Shown: positions 1-9,161, counted from the stretch's first letter. The stretch is 64,000 nucleotides of DNA from Flavobacterium xinjiangense (GCF_900142885.1 NZ_FRCL01000007.1:124001-188000); one strand, 5' to 3'. The notes: a model not told the origin generated them from the letters alone. Program-made: numbers and translations.

Positions 1-1342
1 CATAAGTAACATCATATACGTGAGCCACTAAATCATCACGACTACTGTCTTCTGTGATAAAGGTTCTTAGTTTTGCATCTTTAATAGCTACTTTCTCGGT
101 ACGGATTTTCACTGAAAGCAATTCTTGTAAAGAATCCTTAGTCAATGTATTCCTGTTTTCAAGAATGTAATTATTTTTTCTTTGGTTCAAGAAATCCTGA
201 GCCGCTTCAACCAATCCGTAGAATGAGGTTTCGGCAGTATTTGGAATGTAAGAAAAAACGGTATTGTCTGTGTCTTCGTCAATTGATTCTAAAACAGCAG
301 GCAAGATAAGTTTTCCTAACATTTTTCTTTCTTGATATATTTCAGCATCACTTCCTCTAGAAAAATAAATACGTTCAAACGAACAAGCTTTTTTAACCGT
401 TGGCGGAAGAATTTCCTGCATAGTAACAGTTCCGTTTTTCTTTATTATTAAAGCGTTTCCTGGCTCAATTTCCTGTACCTTTTCAAAAGGAACATTGAAT
501 ACGGTTTGTATAACCGGTCTTTCAGAAGCTACTACTACAATTTCATCATCTTGATAGAAATAAGCGGGACGTATTCCTGCCGGATCTCTAAAGACAAAAG
601 AATCACCATGCCCAAGAAGTCCTGCCATAGCATAACCTCCATCTAGATTTTTAGAAGCTCTGGTCAAGATTCGTGCTACATCTAATTTTTCTGCGATTAC
701 TGCTGACGCTTCTCTTTTGGTTAATCCGTCATTTTTACATTCCTGGTACAAATCAGTTACAGCGCCATCAAGAAAATGACCGATTTTTTCCATTACAGTA
801 ACCGTATCCGCCATCTCTTTTGGATGCTGTCCTAATTCCACCAAACTTTGAAAAAGTTCTTTTACGTTAGTCATGTTGAAATTACCCGCCAAAATCAGGT
901 TTCTGTGCATCCAGTTATTCTGACGCAAAAATGGATGAACGCTTTCGATACTATTTTTACCAAAAGTCCCGTAACGAACATGTCCCAAAAACAATTCACC
1001 GATGTAAGGAATATTTTCTTTTTGAAGAGCTACATCATCCGCATATTCAGGATGTGCCGCCATTTCTTCATTTATTCTATCATTTATTTGTGCAAAAACA
1101 TCTTGAATAGGTTGTGCATGGTTAGAACGTACTCTGCTAATGTATCGTTCTCCTGGCTCCATGTCTAATTTTATACTTGCAAAACCTGCACCATCTTGTC
1201 CACGATTGTGTTGTTTTTCCATAAGGAGATACATTTTTTGTATTCCGTAGAAAGCAGTTCCGTATTTCTCTTTGTAAAATTCAAGCGGTTTGAGTAGTCT
1301 AACTAGTGCTATTCCACATTCGTGTTGTAAAGCGTCGCTCAT
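1..1342 (-). CDS. purF: Amidophosphoribosyltransferase, N-terminal 447 residues (cut by window start)
   Basis: Catalyses the first committed step of purine synthesis: glutamine plus PRPP gives phosphoribosylamine. The reverse strand from the ATG at 1342 stays open to the window edge. It begins MSDALQHECGIALVR, a short propeptide before the N-terminal nucleophile Cys9 of a class II glutamine amidotransferase. EKQHNRGQDGAG and GHVRYGTFG follow, both glutaminase-domain motifs. The phosphoribosyltransferase domain starts at about residue 290 and its C-terminal part lies outside the window. Bacteroidota PurF proteins are long (about 630 residues), so roughly 185 are missing. A promoter -7 element lies at 1392-1399. 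purN, another purine gene, is about 2 kb upstream on the same strand. Confidence 0.95.
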   Translation of the reverse strand, partial: MSDALQHECGIALVRLLKPLEFYKEKYGTAFYGIQKMYLLMEKQHNRGQDGAGFASIKLDMEPGERYISRVRSNHAQPIQDVFAQINDRINEEMAAHPEYADDVALQKENIPYIGELFLGHVRYGTFGKNSIESVHPFLRQNNWMHRNLILAGNFNMTNVKELFQSLVELGQHPKEMADTVTVMEKIGHFLDGAVTDLYQECKNDGLTKREASAVIAEKLDVARILTRASKNLDGGYAMAGLLGHGDSFVFRDPAGIRPAYFYQDDEIVVVASERPVIQTVFNVPFEKVQEIEPGNALIIKKNGTVTMQEILPPTVKKACSFERIYFSRGSDAEIYQERKMLGKLILPAVLESIDEDTDNTVFSYIPNTAETSFYGLVEAAQDFLNQRKNNYILENRNTLTKDSLQELLSVKIRTEKVAIKDAKLRTFITEDSSRDDLVAHVYDVTY

Positions 1343-1391
1343 TGTGTTGTTGTTTGTAGTTGTGTTTTAGTTTGCAATGAATTTCATTATT

Positions 1392-1399
1392 CAAAACTA
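1392..1399 (-). promoter_or_regulatory. Candidate purF promoter -7 element
   Basis: The minus strand reads TAGTTTTG, matching the Bacteroidota -7 consensus TAnnTTTG, about 50 bases before the purF start. I see no clear -33 TTG. Confidence 0.45.
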
Positions 1400-1447
1400 A
1401 ACTGTTTAATCTAAAAAATTATAAATATGCTTAACCCATGCTTTAAC

Positions 1448-1471
1448 AAAAAAACCTCGTTTCCGAGGTTT
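1448..1471 (-). terminator. Rho-independent terminator after the sugar kinase
   Basis: An 8-bp perfect stem (AAACCTCG / CGAGGTTT) with a 4-base loop, followed on the minus strand by a run of seven T. It separates the kinase transcript from purF. Confidence 0.85.
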
Positions 1472-1478
1472 CAAAACA

Positions 1479-2402
1479 TTATAATTCTATATCAAATTGA
1501 GTTAGAGATTTAAATTGTTGCAATCTTGACAACACTTCTTTTTTCTCTAAACCAACCATTCTTTCAGTTCCAAATTTCTCCACACAAAATGAAGCTAAAT
1601 TCGAACCGTGTATAATTGCATTTTTCATGTTCTCGAAAGAGACGTTTTCACTTTGAGTTATAAACCCAGAGAATCCCCCTGCGAAAGTGTCTCCTGCTCC
1701 TGTTGGATCAAAGACTTCTTCTAATGGTAATGCCGGAGCAAAGAATACTTCTTTGTTATGAAACAAAAGCGCACCGTGTTCTCCCTTTTTTATTACCACG
1801 TATTTTGGTCCCATAGCTTGAATTAATGCAGCAGCTTTAACTAATGAATATTCACCGGAAAGCTGTCTGGCTTCTTCGTCATTAATGGTTATAACATCCA
1901 CACGTTTTATTACTTCCAATAACTCTGCCAAAGCGCAATCCATCCAAAAATTCATAGTATCTAATACTACTAATTTTGGTTTGGTTTCCATTTGATCCAA
2001 AACACTGCTCTGTACTAAAGGATGCAAGTTTCCTAACATCACTACATCAGCATTTTTAAAATCTTGAGGTACTTTAGGTTGAAAATCAGCCAAAACATTT
2101 AGTTCTGTTACCAATGTATCTCTTGAATTTAAATCATTGTGATATAAACCACTCCAAAAGAATGTTTTCCCGCCTTTGACTACTTCAATACCAGAAATAT
2201 CAATGTTTCTATCCGTTAATAAATCTAAATATTCTTGAGGGAAGTCATCGCCAACGACAGAAACTATTGCAGATTGTAAATTAAAAAAAGAAGCAGATAA
2301 ACCGATGTAAGTTGCAGCACCACCTAAAATTTTATCAGTTTTACCAAAAGGTGTTTCAATGGCGTCGAAAGCTACGGTTCCAACAATCAATAATTTATTC
2401 AT
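1479..2402 (-). CDS. PfkB family carbohydrate kinase
   Basis: Ribokinase-fold kinase of 307 residues, probably phosphorylating a sugar or nucleoside; the substrate cannot be read from the sequence. The N-terminal GG motif (KILGGAATYIGLSASFF, about residues 24-40) and the C-terminal signature DPTGAGDTFAGGF (about residue 235) with its catalytic Asp and anion hole are both intact. Length is normal for the family. The gene has its own consensus promoter and its own terminator, so it is probably a single-gene unit between rnhA and purF. The start is the only sensible ATG, directly before the first beta strand (MNKLLIVGTVAFD). Confidence 0.88.
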   Translation of the reverse strand: MNKLLIVGTVAFDAIETPFGKTDKILGGAATYIGLSASFFNLQSAIVSVVGDDFPQEYLDLLTDRNIDISGIEVVKGGKTFFWSGLYHNDLNSRDTLVTELNVLADFQPKVPQDFKNADVVMLGNLHPLVQSSVLDQMETKPKLVVLDTMNFWMDCALAELLEVIKRVDVITINDEEARQLSGEYSLVKAAALIQAMGPKYVVIKKGEHGALLFHNKEVFFAPALPLEEVFDPTGAGDTFAGGFSGFITQSENVSFENMKNAIIHGSNLASFCVEKFGTERMVGLEKKEVLSRLQQFKSLTQFDIEL

Positions 2403-2425
2403 TTTATGAGATTCGAATTAAGGCG

Positions 2426-2456
2426 CAAAGATAGTTCATAAGTTGTAAAATTGCAA
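2426..2456 (-). promoter_or_regulatory. Consensus Bacteroidota promoter for the PfkB kinase
   Basis: The minus strand reads TTG (2454-2456), a 20-base spacer, then TATCTTTG (2426-2433). Both elements and the spacing match the flavobacterial consensus. The start codon lies 23 bases further on. Confidence 0.65.
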
Positions 2457-2507
2457 AGACTAATAATTGTAAAGTTTTGCCAATTTATATACCTGAAAAT
2501 TCGACAC

Positions 2508-2987
2508 TTACAGTAGCTTATTCGCTTCTATTTCATAAAATTCATCAACAGAAAGTTGCTTTTGCATCGAAGCCATAACAGCTAACTCGTCACACCTTTC
2601 GTTTTGAATATGGTTATTGTGACCTTTTATCCACTTGAAGTTTACTTTGTGCTTTCTGTAAACAACCAAAAATCGTTTCCACAAATCAGCGTTTTTCCGG
2701 TCAACAAACCCCTTTTTTTCCCAACCCAAAACCCACTTTTTCTCCACTGAATCGACCACATATTTTGAATCTGAAACTACTAAAACTCTAGTATTGGGAT
2801 TTTTAAGTTTTTCTAATCCTACAATTACAGCTAATAATTCCATTCTGTTATTTGTGGTAAGGCGAAAACCTTCATAGAATTCCTTTTTATAGGGCTTTCC
2901 TACCCATTCCATAACAACACCATAACCACCACGCCCCGGATTTCCTTTGGCTGCGCCATCAGTATATATATGTACGTCGTGTTCCAT
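2508..2987 (-). CDS. rnhA: Ribonuclease HI
   Basis: Degrades the RNA strand of RNA-DNA hybrids. At 159 residues it has the usual single-domain length. The catalytic carboxylates are in place: Asp in IYTDGAAKGNPG, Glu in TTNNRMELLAV, Asp in VVSDSKYVVD and the C-terminal Asp in NERCDELA. The His of KGHNNH is also present. It lies 74 bases downstream of purN on the same strand and may be transcribed with it, since no strong promoter motif is visible in the gap. Confidence 0.95.
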   Translation of the reverse strand: MEHDVHIYTDGAAKGNPGRGGYGVVMEWVGKPYKKEFYEGFRLTTNNRMELLAVIVGLEKLKNPNTRVLVVSDSKYVVDSVEKKWVLGWEKKGFVDRKNADLWKRFLVVYRKHKVNFKWIKGHNNHIQNERCDELAVMASMQKQLSVDEFYEIEANKLL

Positions 2988-3061
2988 TTTAGATTTTTAG
3001 ACTTGGTGCCCTTTTTGATTGTTAGATTTTGTGTTATAAAACAGTAGTTTTTTGAAGAAGT

Positions 3062-3625
3062 CTAATTTTCTAACAATCGCTCAATAACCTGTGGAAAATG
3101 TTCTTGTTCTAATTCATGTATTTTATGAGCCACTTCCTCAGCAGTTTCATTACCAGACAAGATTATATTTTTTTGAAAAAGAATATTCCCTTCATCATAA
3201 TTTTCATTGACAAAATGAATGGTAATACCGGTTTCTTTTTCTTTGTTTTCCACTATTGTTCTGTGAATATTCATCCCGTACATTCCTTTGCCTCCATATT
3301 TAGGCAACAATGCCGGATGTATATTTATTATTTTATCCGGGTAGGCTTCAATGATATCCTGTGGGAATTTTAATAAAAAACCAGCTAAAACTATTAGATC
3401 AGGACGAAATGTATTTATTTTTTGTAATATTTTACTTTCATTTAAGTCGTCTTTTGAAAAAACTACCGCAGGCACTTGATAATTTTGTGCTCTTTCAATT
3501 ACTTTTGCGTCCGAGCGGTTTGTAAATACAGCAACAACGGTTCCTATTTTTGTTTCAGCAAAATATTTTATAATATTTTCAGCATTAGTCCCCGATCCAG
3601 AAGCGAAAATGACAATTTTTTTCAT
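3062..3625 (-). CDS. purN: Phosphoribosylglycinamide formyltransferase
   Basis: Transfers a formyl group from 10-formyl-THF to GAR in step 3 of purine synthesis. At 187 residues it is typical of the folate-dependent enzyme. The N-terminal phosphate loop ASGSGTNAENI is present. So is the catalytic region NIHPALLPKYGGKGMYG, which holds the Asn and His of the formyltransferase site, and the downstream Asp in ENYDEGNILFQ. It is divergent from acpP across a 175-base promoter region. Confidence 0.95.
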   Translation of the reverse strand: MKKIVIFASGSGTNAENIIKYFAETKIGTVVAVFTNRSDAKVIERAQNYQVPAVVFSKDDLNESKILQKINTFRPDLIVLAGFLLKFPQDIIEAYPDKIINIHPALLPKYGGKGMYGMNIHRTIVENKEKETGITIHFVNENYDEGNILFQKNIILSGNETAEEVAHKIHELEQEHFPQVIERLLEN

Positions 3626-3696
3626 AATTCAACCCATTTATATTATGCAAAAAAAGGAATAAAAAATGAAAATAAATAACATTCAGAAGCCTTTGT

Positions 3697-3704
3697 CAAA
3701 TATA
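3697..3704 (-). promoter_or_regulatory. Candidate purN promoter -7 element
   Basis: The minus strand reads TATATTTG, a full TAnnTTTG match, about 70 bases before the purN start. It lies in the intergenic region divergent from acpP. Confidence 0.45.
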
Positions 3705-3741
3705 TTTTATAAATTAGTTGTCACATTTATTAACTTATTCG

Positions 3742-3770
3742 TTGTTTTAAAATAAAGTTTTTTATTTTTG
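3742..3770 (+). promoter_or_regulatory. Consensus promoter of the acpP-fabF-rnc operon
   Basis: TTG at 3742-3744, an 18-base spacer, and TATTTTTG at 3763-3770. Transcription should begin near 3777, giving a leader of about 25 bases before acpP. Confidence 0.65.
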
Positions 3771-3800
3771 CCAACAAATTAAATTCTAAAATTAAAGATT

Positions 3801-4037
3801 ATGTCAGACATTGCATCAAGAGTAAAAGCGATTATCGTAGACAAATTAGGTGTTGACGAAAACGAAGTTGTAACAGAAGCAAGCTTCACTAATGATTTAG
3901 GAGCTGACTCATTAGACACTGTTGAGCTTATTATGGAATTCGAAAAAGAATTTGACATTCAAATTCCAGACGATCAAGCAGAAAACATCGCTACTGTAGG
4001 TCAAGCAATCTCTTACATCGAGGAAGCTAAAAAATAA
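3801..4037 (+). CDS. acpP: Acyl carrier protein
   Basis: Carries growing fatty acyl chains on a 4'-phosphopantetheine arm. This 78-residue acidic protein contains the modification motif [13 protein letters not shown], with the attachment Ser in DSL at about residue 38. Helix 1 ([14 protein letters not shown]) and the C-terminal helix are normal. It is followed by fabF and rnc, a classical order. A hairpin plus T-run immediately downstream probably lowers read-through, so acpP would be made in excess over the enzymes. Confidence 0.97.
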   Translation: MSDIASRVKAIIVDKLGVDENEVVTEASFTNDLGADSLDTVELIMEFEKEFDIQIPDDQAENIATVGQAISYIEEAKK

Positions 4038-4045
4038 TAAAGTAC

Positions 4046-4088
4046 ACACCCGTTTGCAATCTTGTATACGGGTGTTATTATTTTTTTT
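4046..4088 (+). terminator. Terminator or attenuator between acpP and fabF
   Basis: An 8-bp stem (ACACCCGT / ACGGGTGT) with a 14-base loop is followed by a T-rich run to 4088. It lies inside an otherwise co-directional operon, so partial termination is likely. Confidence 0.7.
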
Positions 4089-4138
4089 AAAATTAAATTC
4101 GCGATTGAATTTCAATCAAAAAAGATATTTATTGTAAT

Positions 4139-4190
4139 ACCCATGGCTCTTTTGTACTATTACTACAGCGAAGAAAGCGTGGGTTTTATT
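4139..4190 (+). other. Second hairpin in the fabF leader
   Basis: ACCCATG-G-CT (4139-4148) can pair with AGCGTGGGT (4076 + 100, that is 4176-4184) with one bulge and one G-U pair, and TTTTATTTG follows. It resembles an imperfect terminator or a structured leader just upstream of fabF. I know of no named family for it. Confidence 0.35.
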
Positions 4191-4217
4191 TGTTTAAAGA
4201 TAACAAAATAAAAAATT

Positions 4218-5471
4218 ATGGTATTAAGAAGAGTTGTTGTTACAGGTTTAGGTGCGCTTACTCCTATTGGAAATAACATTCAAGAATATTGGAATGGGCT
4301 TATTAACGGTGTTAGCGGTGCTGCGCCAATAACTTATTTTGACGCTTCAAAGTTTAAAACTAAGTTCGCTTGCGAATTGAAAAATTTTAACGCTGAAGAT
4401 TTCTTAGACAGAAAAGAAGCCAGAAAAATGGACCGCTATGCACAATATGCAATGGTTGCATCTGACGAAGCTGTACTGGATGCTGGTTTCAATTTTGAAA
4501 AAATAGACAAAGACAGAGTTGGTGTTATATGGGGATCTGGAATTGGTGGATTAGAAACGTTTCAAATCGAAATGTTAAATTTTGCTGCTGGCGATGGTAC
4601 TCCAAAATTCAATCCGTTCTTTATTCCCAAAATGATTTCAGATATTGCATGTGGTCATATTTCCATAAAATACGGATTTAGAGGACCCAATTTTGCAACT
4701 GTTTCCGCTTGTGCTTCTTCTACAAATGCAATTATCGATGCTTTCAACTATATCCGTTTAGGACATGCTGATGCCATGGTAACTGGAGGATCTGAAGCGG
4801 CTGTAACGATTGCAGGTATGGGTGGTTTTAACGCCATGCATGCTTTATCGACAAGAAACGATGATCCAAAAACAGCTTCAAGACCAATGGATAAAGACAG
4901 AGATGGCTTTATTCTGGGTGAAGGTGCAGGAGCGTTAATTCTAGAAGAATACGAACATGCTGTTTCCCGTGGAGCAAAAATCTATTGCGAAATAGGTGGC
5001 GGAGGTATGTCAGCTGATGCTTACCATATTACTGCACCACATCCTGAAGGATTAGGTGCTAAAAATGTGATGTTGAATTGTTTGAGAGATGCAGGATTAA
5101 ACGCAACTGATGTCGATGGTGTAAATATGCACGGGACATCAACACCTCTTGGAGACATTGCGGAATCTAAAGCAATATTACATGTTTTCGGCGAACATGC
5201 TTACACAATGAATTTGAATTCAACAAAATCGATGACTGGTCACCTACTTGGTGCAGCTGGAGCGATAGAGACAATTTCATCTATACTTTCACTAAAATAC
5301 GGTATCGTACCTCCTACGATAAATCATTTTACAGATGACGAAAACATAGATCCTAAATTAAACTTTACTTTCAATGTTCCTCAAAAAAGAGAAATGAACG
5401 TTGTGATGAGTAATACCTTTGGTTTTGGAGGACATAATGCTTGTGTATTAGTAAAAAAATTAGATATCTAA
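4218..5471 (+). CDS. fabF: Beta-ketoacyl-ACP synthase II
   Basis: Condenses malonyl-ACP with acyl-ACP in fatty acid elongation. The 417 residues are full length. The catalytic Cys lies in SACASSTNAI (about residue 165). The two active-site His are in MHGTSTPLGD and KSMTGHLLGAAGA, and the C-terminal loop is NTFGFGGHNA. It lies downstream of acpP, and rnc begins 5 bases after its stop, so fabF and rnc are surely co-transcribed. Confidence 0.97.
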   Translation: MVLRRVVVTGLGALTPIGNNIQEYWNGLINGVSGAAPITYFDASKFKTKFACELKNFNAEDFLDRKEARKMDRYAQYAMVASDEAVLDAGFNFEKIDKDRVGVIWGSGIGGLETFQIEMLNFAAGDGTPKFNPFFIPKMISDIACGHISIKYGFRGPNFATVSACASSTNAIIDAFNYIRLGHADAMVTGGSEAAVTIAGMGGFNAMHALSTRNDDPKTASRPMDKDRDGFILGEGAGALILEEYEHAVSRGAKIYCEIGGGGMSADAYHITAPHPEGLGAKNVMLNCLRDAGLNATDVDGVNMHGTSTPLGDIAESKAILHVFGEHAYTMNLNSTKSMTGHLLGAAGAIETISSILSLKYGIVPPTINHFTDDENIDPKLNFTFNVPQKREMNVVMSNTFGFGGHNACVLVKKLDI

Positions 5472-5476
5472 TTTAG

Positions 5477-6217
5477 ATGCGTATAATTAGAAAAATATTT
5501 TCAAAATCCCGTTCTCTAGAAGACGGGATTTTTTTTGATTCTATCCAGAAAATCCTGGGTTTTGCTCCAATAAATTTAGATTTTTACAAAAAGGCATTCA
5601 CGCACCGTTCCTCTAATCGATTGGACGTTTTAGGTAATCCAATTAATTACGAACGCTTAGAATTTTTAGGAGATGCCATGCTAAGTTCCGTAATCGCTGC
5701 GCACCTTTTCAGCAAAGCACCTGCCGGTGATGAAGGTTACCTAACCAAAATGCGTTCTAAAATTGTCAGCAGAGAACATCTCAATGAATTAGGAAAGGAT
5801 CTAAATTTAGTCCAGTATATAGAAAGCAAAGTGCCTTTACAACATTTTGGCGAAAATATACATGGCAACATATTTGAATCATTAATTGGAGCAATCTACC
5901 TCGATCGAGGTTATGTTTATTGCGAAAAATTTATTCAAAAAAGAGTTATCGTTCCTTACGTTGACATTACCAGACTGGAAGGAAAAGTTATCAGTTACAA
6001 AAGTTTAGTTATAGAATGGTGTCAAAAAGAGAAAAAAATATTTCATTATGATATTTTTGAAGACAATGCAATTGACGGGCAACGCTTGTTTGGGGTTAAA
6101 CTCAGCATCGATGATAAAGTAATTGCAAAAGCTAGAGCCACCTCTAAAAAGAAAGCAGAAGAAAAAGCATCTCAACGCGCCTATTTTGCATTCCAAGAAA
6201 AAATGGATAGAAAATAA
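5477..6217 (+). CDS. rnc: Ribonuclease III
   Basis: Double-strand-specific endoribonuclease for rRNA and mRNA processing. The family signature ERLEFLGDAMLSSVIA (about residues 59-74) carries the Mg-binding Glu and Asp. The second acidic cluster NIFESLIGAIYLDRG is intact. Residues from about 175 form the C-terminal double-stranded RNA-binding domain, ending in TSKKKAEEKASQRAYF. The 246 residues are a normal length. Confidence 0.96.
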   Translation: MRIIRKIFSKSRSLEDGIFFDSIQKILGFAPINLDFYKKAFTHRSSNRLDVLGNPINYERLEFLGDAMLSSVIAAHLFSKAPAGDEGYLTKMRSKIVSREHLNELGKDLNLVQYIESKVPLQHFGENIHGNIFESLIGAIYLDRGYVYCEKFIQKRVIVPYVDITRLEGKVISYKSLVIEWCQKEKKIFHYDIFEDNAIDGQRLFGVKLSIDDKVIAKARATSKKKAEEKASQRAYFAFQEKMDRK

Positions 6218-6330
6218 TATCAATTTTCTTAAAACTATAACGTTTTCGTTTATAAATTAACGCAAACATCTCATTTGAAGAGGATAAAACTTCGATAGAA
6301 ATACTATATTTACATCATATTTTGCAAGAA

Positions 6331-6819
6331 ATGGGTATTCATAAATTGGATCTTGGCGAATTTGACGAAATAGATTATTATCTTATTGCTATTCACACTT
6401 CATTAGAAGACTATCGTCTGGCTTATTTTATTAATCAAAATCTTCCGATTAATCTAAGTAAAAACGAGACTGAAATTCAAATTAATATAAAAGAAGGAGA
6501 AACAAATTTCTCAAGATTTTATTACTACGACATTGAAAATGCTATTTCGTGGAATTTGATTCAAAATAAAAGTGAAGTTATCCAGCAGAGAGAGGGAAAT
6601 AACCAAAATTTATTTTCAAATATAGTCATGGAAGTGGCGACCAAAGTTTTTTTACTTCCTGAGTTGAAAAAAGTTGATTATTTCTTAAAAATAGAAAATA
6701 CCGATGATATTATAAACATATCTAAAATACAGACCATACTAAACAAAATTGATTCTATTTCGGCCATTTACACGGTTGAAACAAATCAAATAAAATCAAA
6801 AAACAATTTAATTTTTTAA
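6331..6819 (+). CDS. IPExxxVDY family protein
   Basis: A 162-residue protein of unknown function found in Bacteroidota. The diagnostic motif appears here as LPELKKVDYFLKI, with Leu for the first Ile. I chose the ATG at 6331 (MGIHKLDL) rather than an in-frame TTG three codons earlier. It lies between rnc and pyk, and pyk starts 5 bases after its stop, so the two are translated from one message. Nothing indicates an enzymatic activity, and there are no signal peptide or membrane segments. Confidence 0.8.
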   Translation: MGIHKLDLGEFDEIDYYLIAIHTSLEDYRLAYFINQNLPINLSKNETEIQINIKEGETNFSRFYYYDIENAISWNLIQNKSEVIQQREGNNQNLFSNIVMEVATKVFLLPELKKVDYFLKIENTDDIINISKIQTILNKIDSISAIYTVETNQIKSKNNLIF

Positions 6820-6824
6820 TACAA

Positions 6825-8255
6825 ATGCTTACAAACAAAAAAACGAAAATTGTAGCCACACTTGGGCCTGCATGTAGTACAAGAGAGATCATAAAAGACA
6901 TGATTGACGCAGGTGTAAATGTTTTTAGAGTGAATTTTTCCCATGCGGACTACGAAGATGTAAAAAATAAGATAAATTTAATACGTGGTCTAAACGAAGA
7001 ATTTGGTTATACCACAGCAATTCTTGGAGATTTGCAAGGTCCTAAACTTCGTGTAGGTGTTATGGAAGAAGGTGTTGTTGTAAATGATGGAGACTTAATT
7101 ACATTTACTACTGCCGAAGATATCATTGGAACTGCAAAAAAAGTTTTCATGAAATACCAAAACTTTCCAAACGATGTAAATCCAGGGGAAAGAATTTTGC
7201 TAGATGACGGAAAACTTATTTTCGAAATTGTAGAGACTGACAAGAAGACAGAAGTTATAGCGCGAGTAATTCAAGGTGGTGAATTGAAATCTAAAAAAGG
7301 AGTAAATCTTCCTAACACTAAAATATCTCTTCCTGCGATGACAGAAAAAGATATTGCAGATGCTATTTTTGCCATTGGGCAGAACGTAGATTGGATTGCC
7401 TTATCATTTGTAAAAACACCTCGAGATTTACAAGACTTACAAGAATTAATTGCCGAACATTCAGAATATAAAATTCCAATTATTGCCAAAATCGAAATGC
7501 CGGAAGCATTAGAAAATATTGACAAAATTGTTGCTTATTGCGATGCTTTGATGGTTGCTCGTGGAGATTTGGGAGTTGAACTTCCTGCACATGAAGTACC
7601 TTTAGTTCAAAAAGAATTAATTCGTAGAGCTAAAACAGCTCGTATTCCGGTTATCGTTGCTACGCAAATGATGGAAACAATGATCACTTCTCTTACACCA
7701 ACACGTGCAGAGGTAAATGACGTTGCCAATTCAGTGATGGATGGTGCAGATGCCGTAATGCTTTCTGGTGAAACGGCTACTGGAAACTATCCTGTTCAGG
7801 TAATCCAGAAAATGACTCAAATCATAGAAGCTGTTGAGGATTCTCCTTTAATTCACGTACCACAAGATACGCCACAGATAAAAACAAAACGTTTTATTAC
7901 AAAAACAATTTGTCATCATGCTGCAACTATGGCTAATGTAATCAAAGCAAAAGCGATTTGTACGTTGACTAATAGTGGATATACTGCCTTTCAAATCTCA
8001 GCTTGGAGACCTAACGCGCATATATTAGTTTTTACATCAAATAAAAGAATTCTTACCCAACTTAATTTATTGTGGGGAGTGAAATCTTTCATGTACACTA
8101 AAGATGTAAGTACTGATGATACAGTAACTGACATCAACGAAATTGTAAAACAAAAAGGTTTTGTACAAAAAGGCGATTTCCTTATCAACTTAGCAGCAAT
8201 GCCTATTAAAGATAAAGGAATGGTAAACACCTTAAGAGTATCTGAAATAGAATAG
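6825..8255 (+). CDS. pyk: Pyruvate kinase
   Basis: Last step of glycolysis: phosphoenolpyruvate plus ADP gives pyruvate plus ATP. The 476 residues are full length. It begins KTKIVATLGPACS and contains the active-site Lys segment IIAKIEMPEALENIDKI. MVARGDLGVELP and the nucleotide-site region PVIVATQMMETM follow. The C-terminal allosteric domain is complete. It is co-transcribed with the upstream IPExxxVDY gene and ends at a strong terminator. Confidence 0.97.
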   Translation: MLTNKKTKIVATLGPACSTREIIKDMIDAGVNVFRVNFSHADYEDVKNKINLIRGLNEEFGYTTAILGDLQGPKLRVGVMEEGVVVNDGDLITFTTAEDIIGTAKKVFMKYQNFPNDVNPGERILLDDGKLIFEIVETDKKTEVIARVIQGGELKSKKGVNLPNTKISLPAMTEKDIADAIFAIGQNVDWIALSFVKTPRDLQDLQELIAEHSEYKIPIIAKIEMPEALENIDKIVAYCDALMVARGDLGVELPAHEVPLVQKELIRRAKTARIPVIVATQMMETMITSLTPTRAEVNDVANSVMDGADAVMLSGETATGNYPVQVIQKMTQIIEAVEDSPLIHVPQDTPQIKTKRFITKTICHHAATMANVIKAKAICTLTNSGYTAFQISAWRPNAHILVFTSNKRILTQLNLLWGVKSFMYTKDVSTDDTVTDINEIVKQKGFVQKGDFLINLAAMPIKDKGMVNTLRVSEIE

Positions 8256-8278
8256 TTAAACTATCTAAACAAATATGA

Positions 8279-8315
8279 AAACCCGTCTCATTAGAAAAAT
8301 GAGACGGGTTTTTTG
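8279..8315 (+). terminator. Rho-independent terminator after pyk
   Basis: An 11-bp perfect stem (ACCCGTCTCAT / ATGAGACGGGT), a 7-base loop and a run of six T. Confidence 0.92.
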
Positions 8316-8361
8316 TATAAAAAATTAAGAATAAATAAACATTCTTCTGTAAAATAAAATT

Positions 8362-8369
8362 TATATTTG
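8362..8369 (+). promoter_or_regulatory. Candidate promoter -7 element of the BI-1 family gene
   Basis: TATATTTG matches TAnnTTTG exactly. Transcription should start near 8376, which places an upstream in-frame ATG at 8370 inside the promoter and favours the ATG at 8391 as the true start. Confidence 0.5.
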
Positions 8370-8390
8370 ATGCATAAAATCTTATCAACT

Positions 8391-9161
8391 ATGAGTTTCA
8401 ATTCGAAAAATCCATTTTTAAATAATAAATCTTTTTCGTCAGCGTTATCCAGAAAAGACGAAGTTCACAATGCCACATTAATTGATTACAATCAAGAAAT
8501 GACTTTGGCAGGAACAATCAACAAAAGTATCATCCTGTTTTTAATTCTTACTGCCTCCGCAATGGTGATTTGGTGGATGGCTTTTAATGGCCTAAATCCA
8601 ATAGTTCCTGCAATAGGTGGAGCTATTGTAGGTCTAGTTTTGGTTCTTATTTCTGCTTTCAAACCACAATATTCCCCTTATTTAGCTCCCGGTTATGCCT
8701 TGTTTGAAGGGTTATTTATTGGCGGAATTTCAGCAATTTTCGAGACTATGTATCCAGGAATCGTTATACAGGCAGTTGGAGCCACTTTTGTAACTTTCAT
8801 GGTGTGTCTGGGCTTGTATAAATATAAAATTGTAAAAGTAACAGAGCAGTTCAAATCAGTTGTTGTAGCTGCTACACTTGCTATTGCGACTTACTACCTA
8901 ATATCTTGGTTGTTTTCTATGTTTACCAGTTTTGTACCCGTTCATTATGGTAATTCAATGATGAGTATTGGAATCAGTGTTTTTGTGATTGTAATCGCAG
9001 CTTTAAATTTGTTTTTAGATTTTGACCGTATTGAAAAAGGGACAGAACAAAAAATGCCAAAATACATGGAATGGTATGGTGCAATGGGCTTAATGATAAC
9101 CTTAGTATGGTTATATATTGAGTTTTTAAGATTACTGTCAAAACTGAACAGCAAAAACTAA
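8391..9161 (+). CDS. Bax inhibitor-1/YccA family membrane protein
   Basis: A 256-residue inner membrane protein. After a polar N-terminus of about 50 residues there are about seven hydrophobic segments, starting with SIILFLILTASAMVIWWMAF. The family-like acidic and aromatic stretches LNLFLDFDRIEKG and MEWYGAMGLMITLVWLYIEFLRLL are present. Relatives include YccA and YetJ, proposed calcium or proton leak channels; the activity here is not shown. The start at 8391 is preferred because of the promoter position. It converges on the PAS gene across a shared terminator. Confidence 0.87.
   Translation: MSFNSKNPFLNNKSFSSALSRKDEVHNATLIDYNQEMTLAGTINKSIILFLILTASAMVIWWMAFNGLNPIVPAIGGAIVGLVLVLISAFKPQYSPYLAPGYALFEGLFIGGISAIFETMYPGIVIQAVGATFVTFMVCLGLYKYKIVKVTEQFKSVVVAATLAIATYYLISWLFSMFTSFVPVHYGNSMMSIGISVFVIVIAALNLFLDFDRIEKGTEQKMPKYMEWYGAMGLMITLVWLYIEFLRLLSKLNSKN

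Noticed and set aside
848..1168. Open frame of 106 codons on the plus strand
   Set aside because: It lies opposite purF, whose reverse-strand reading is clearly conserved; the translated product is compositionally odd and has no recognisable domain.
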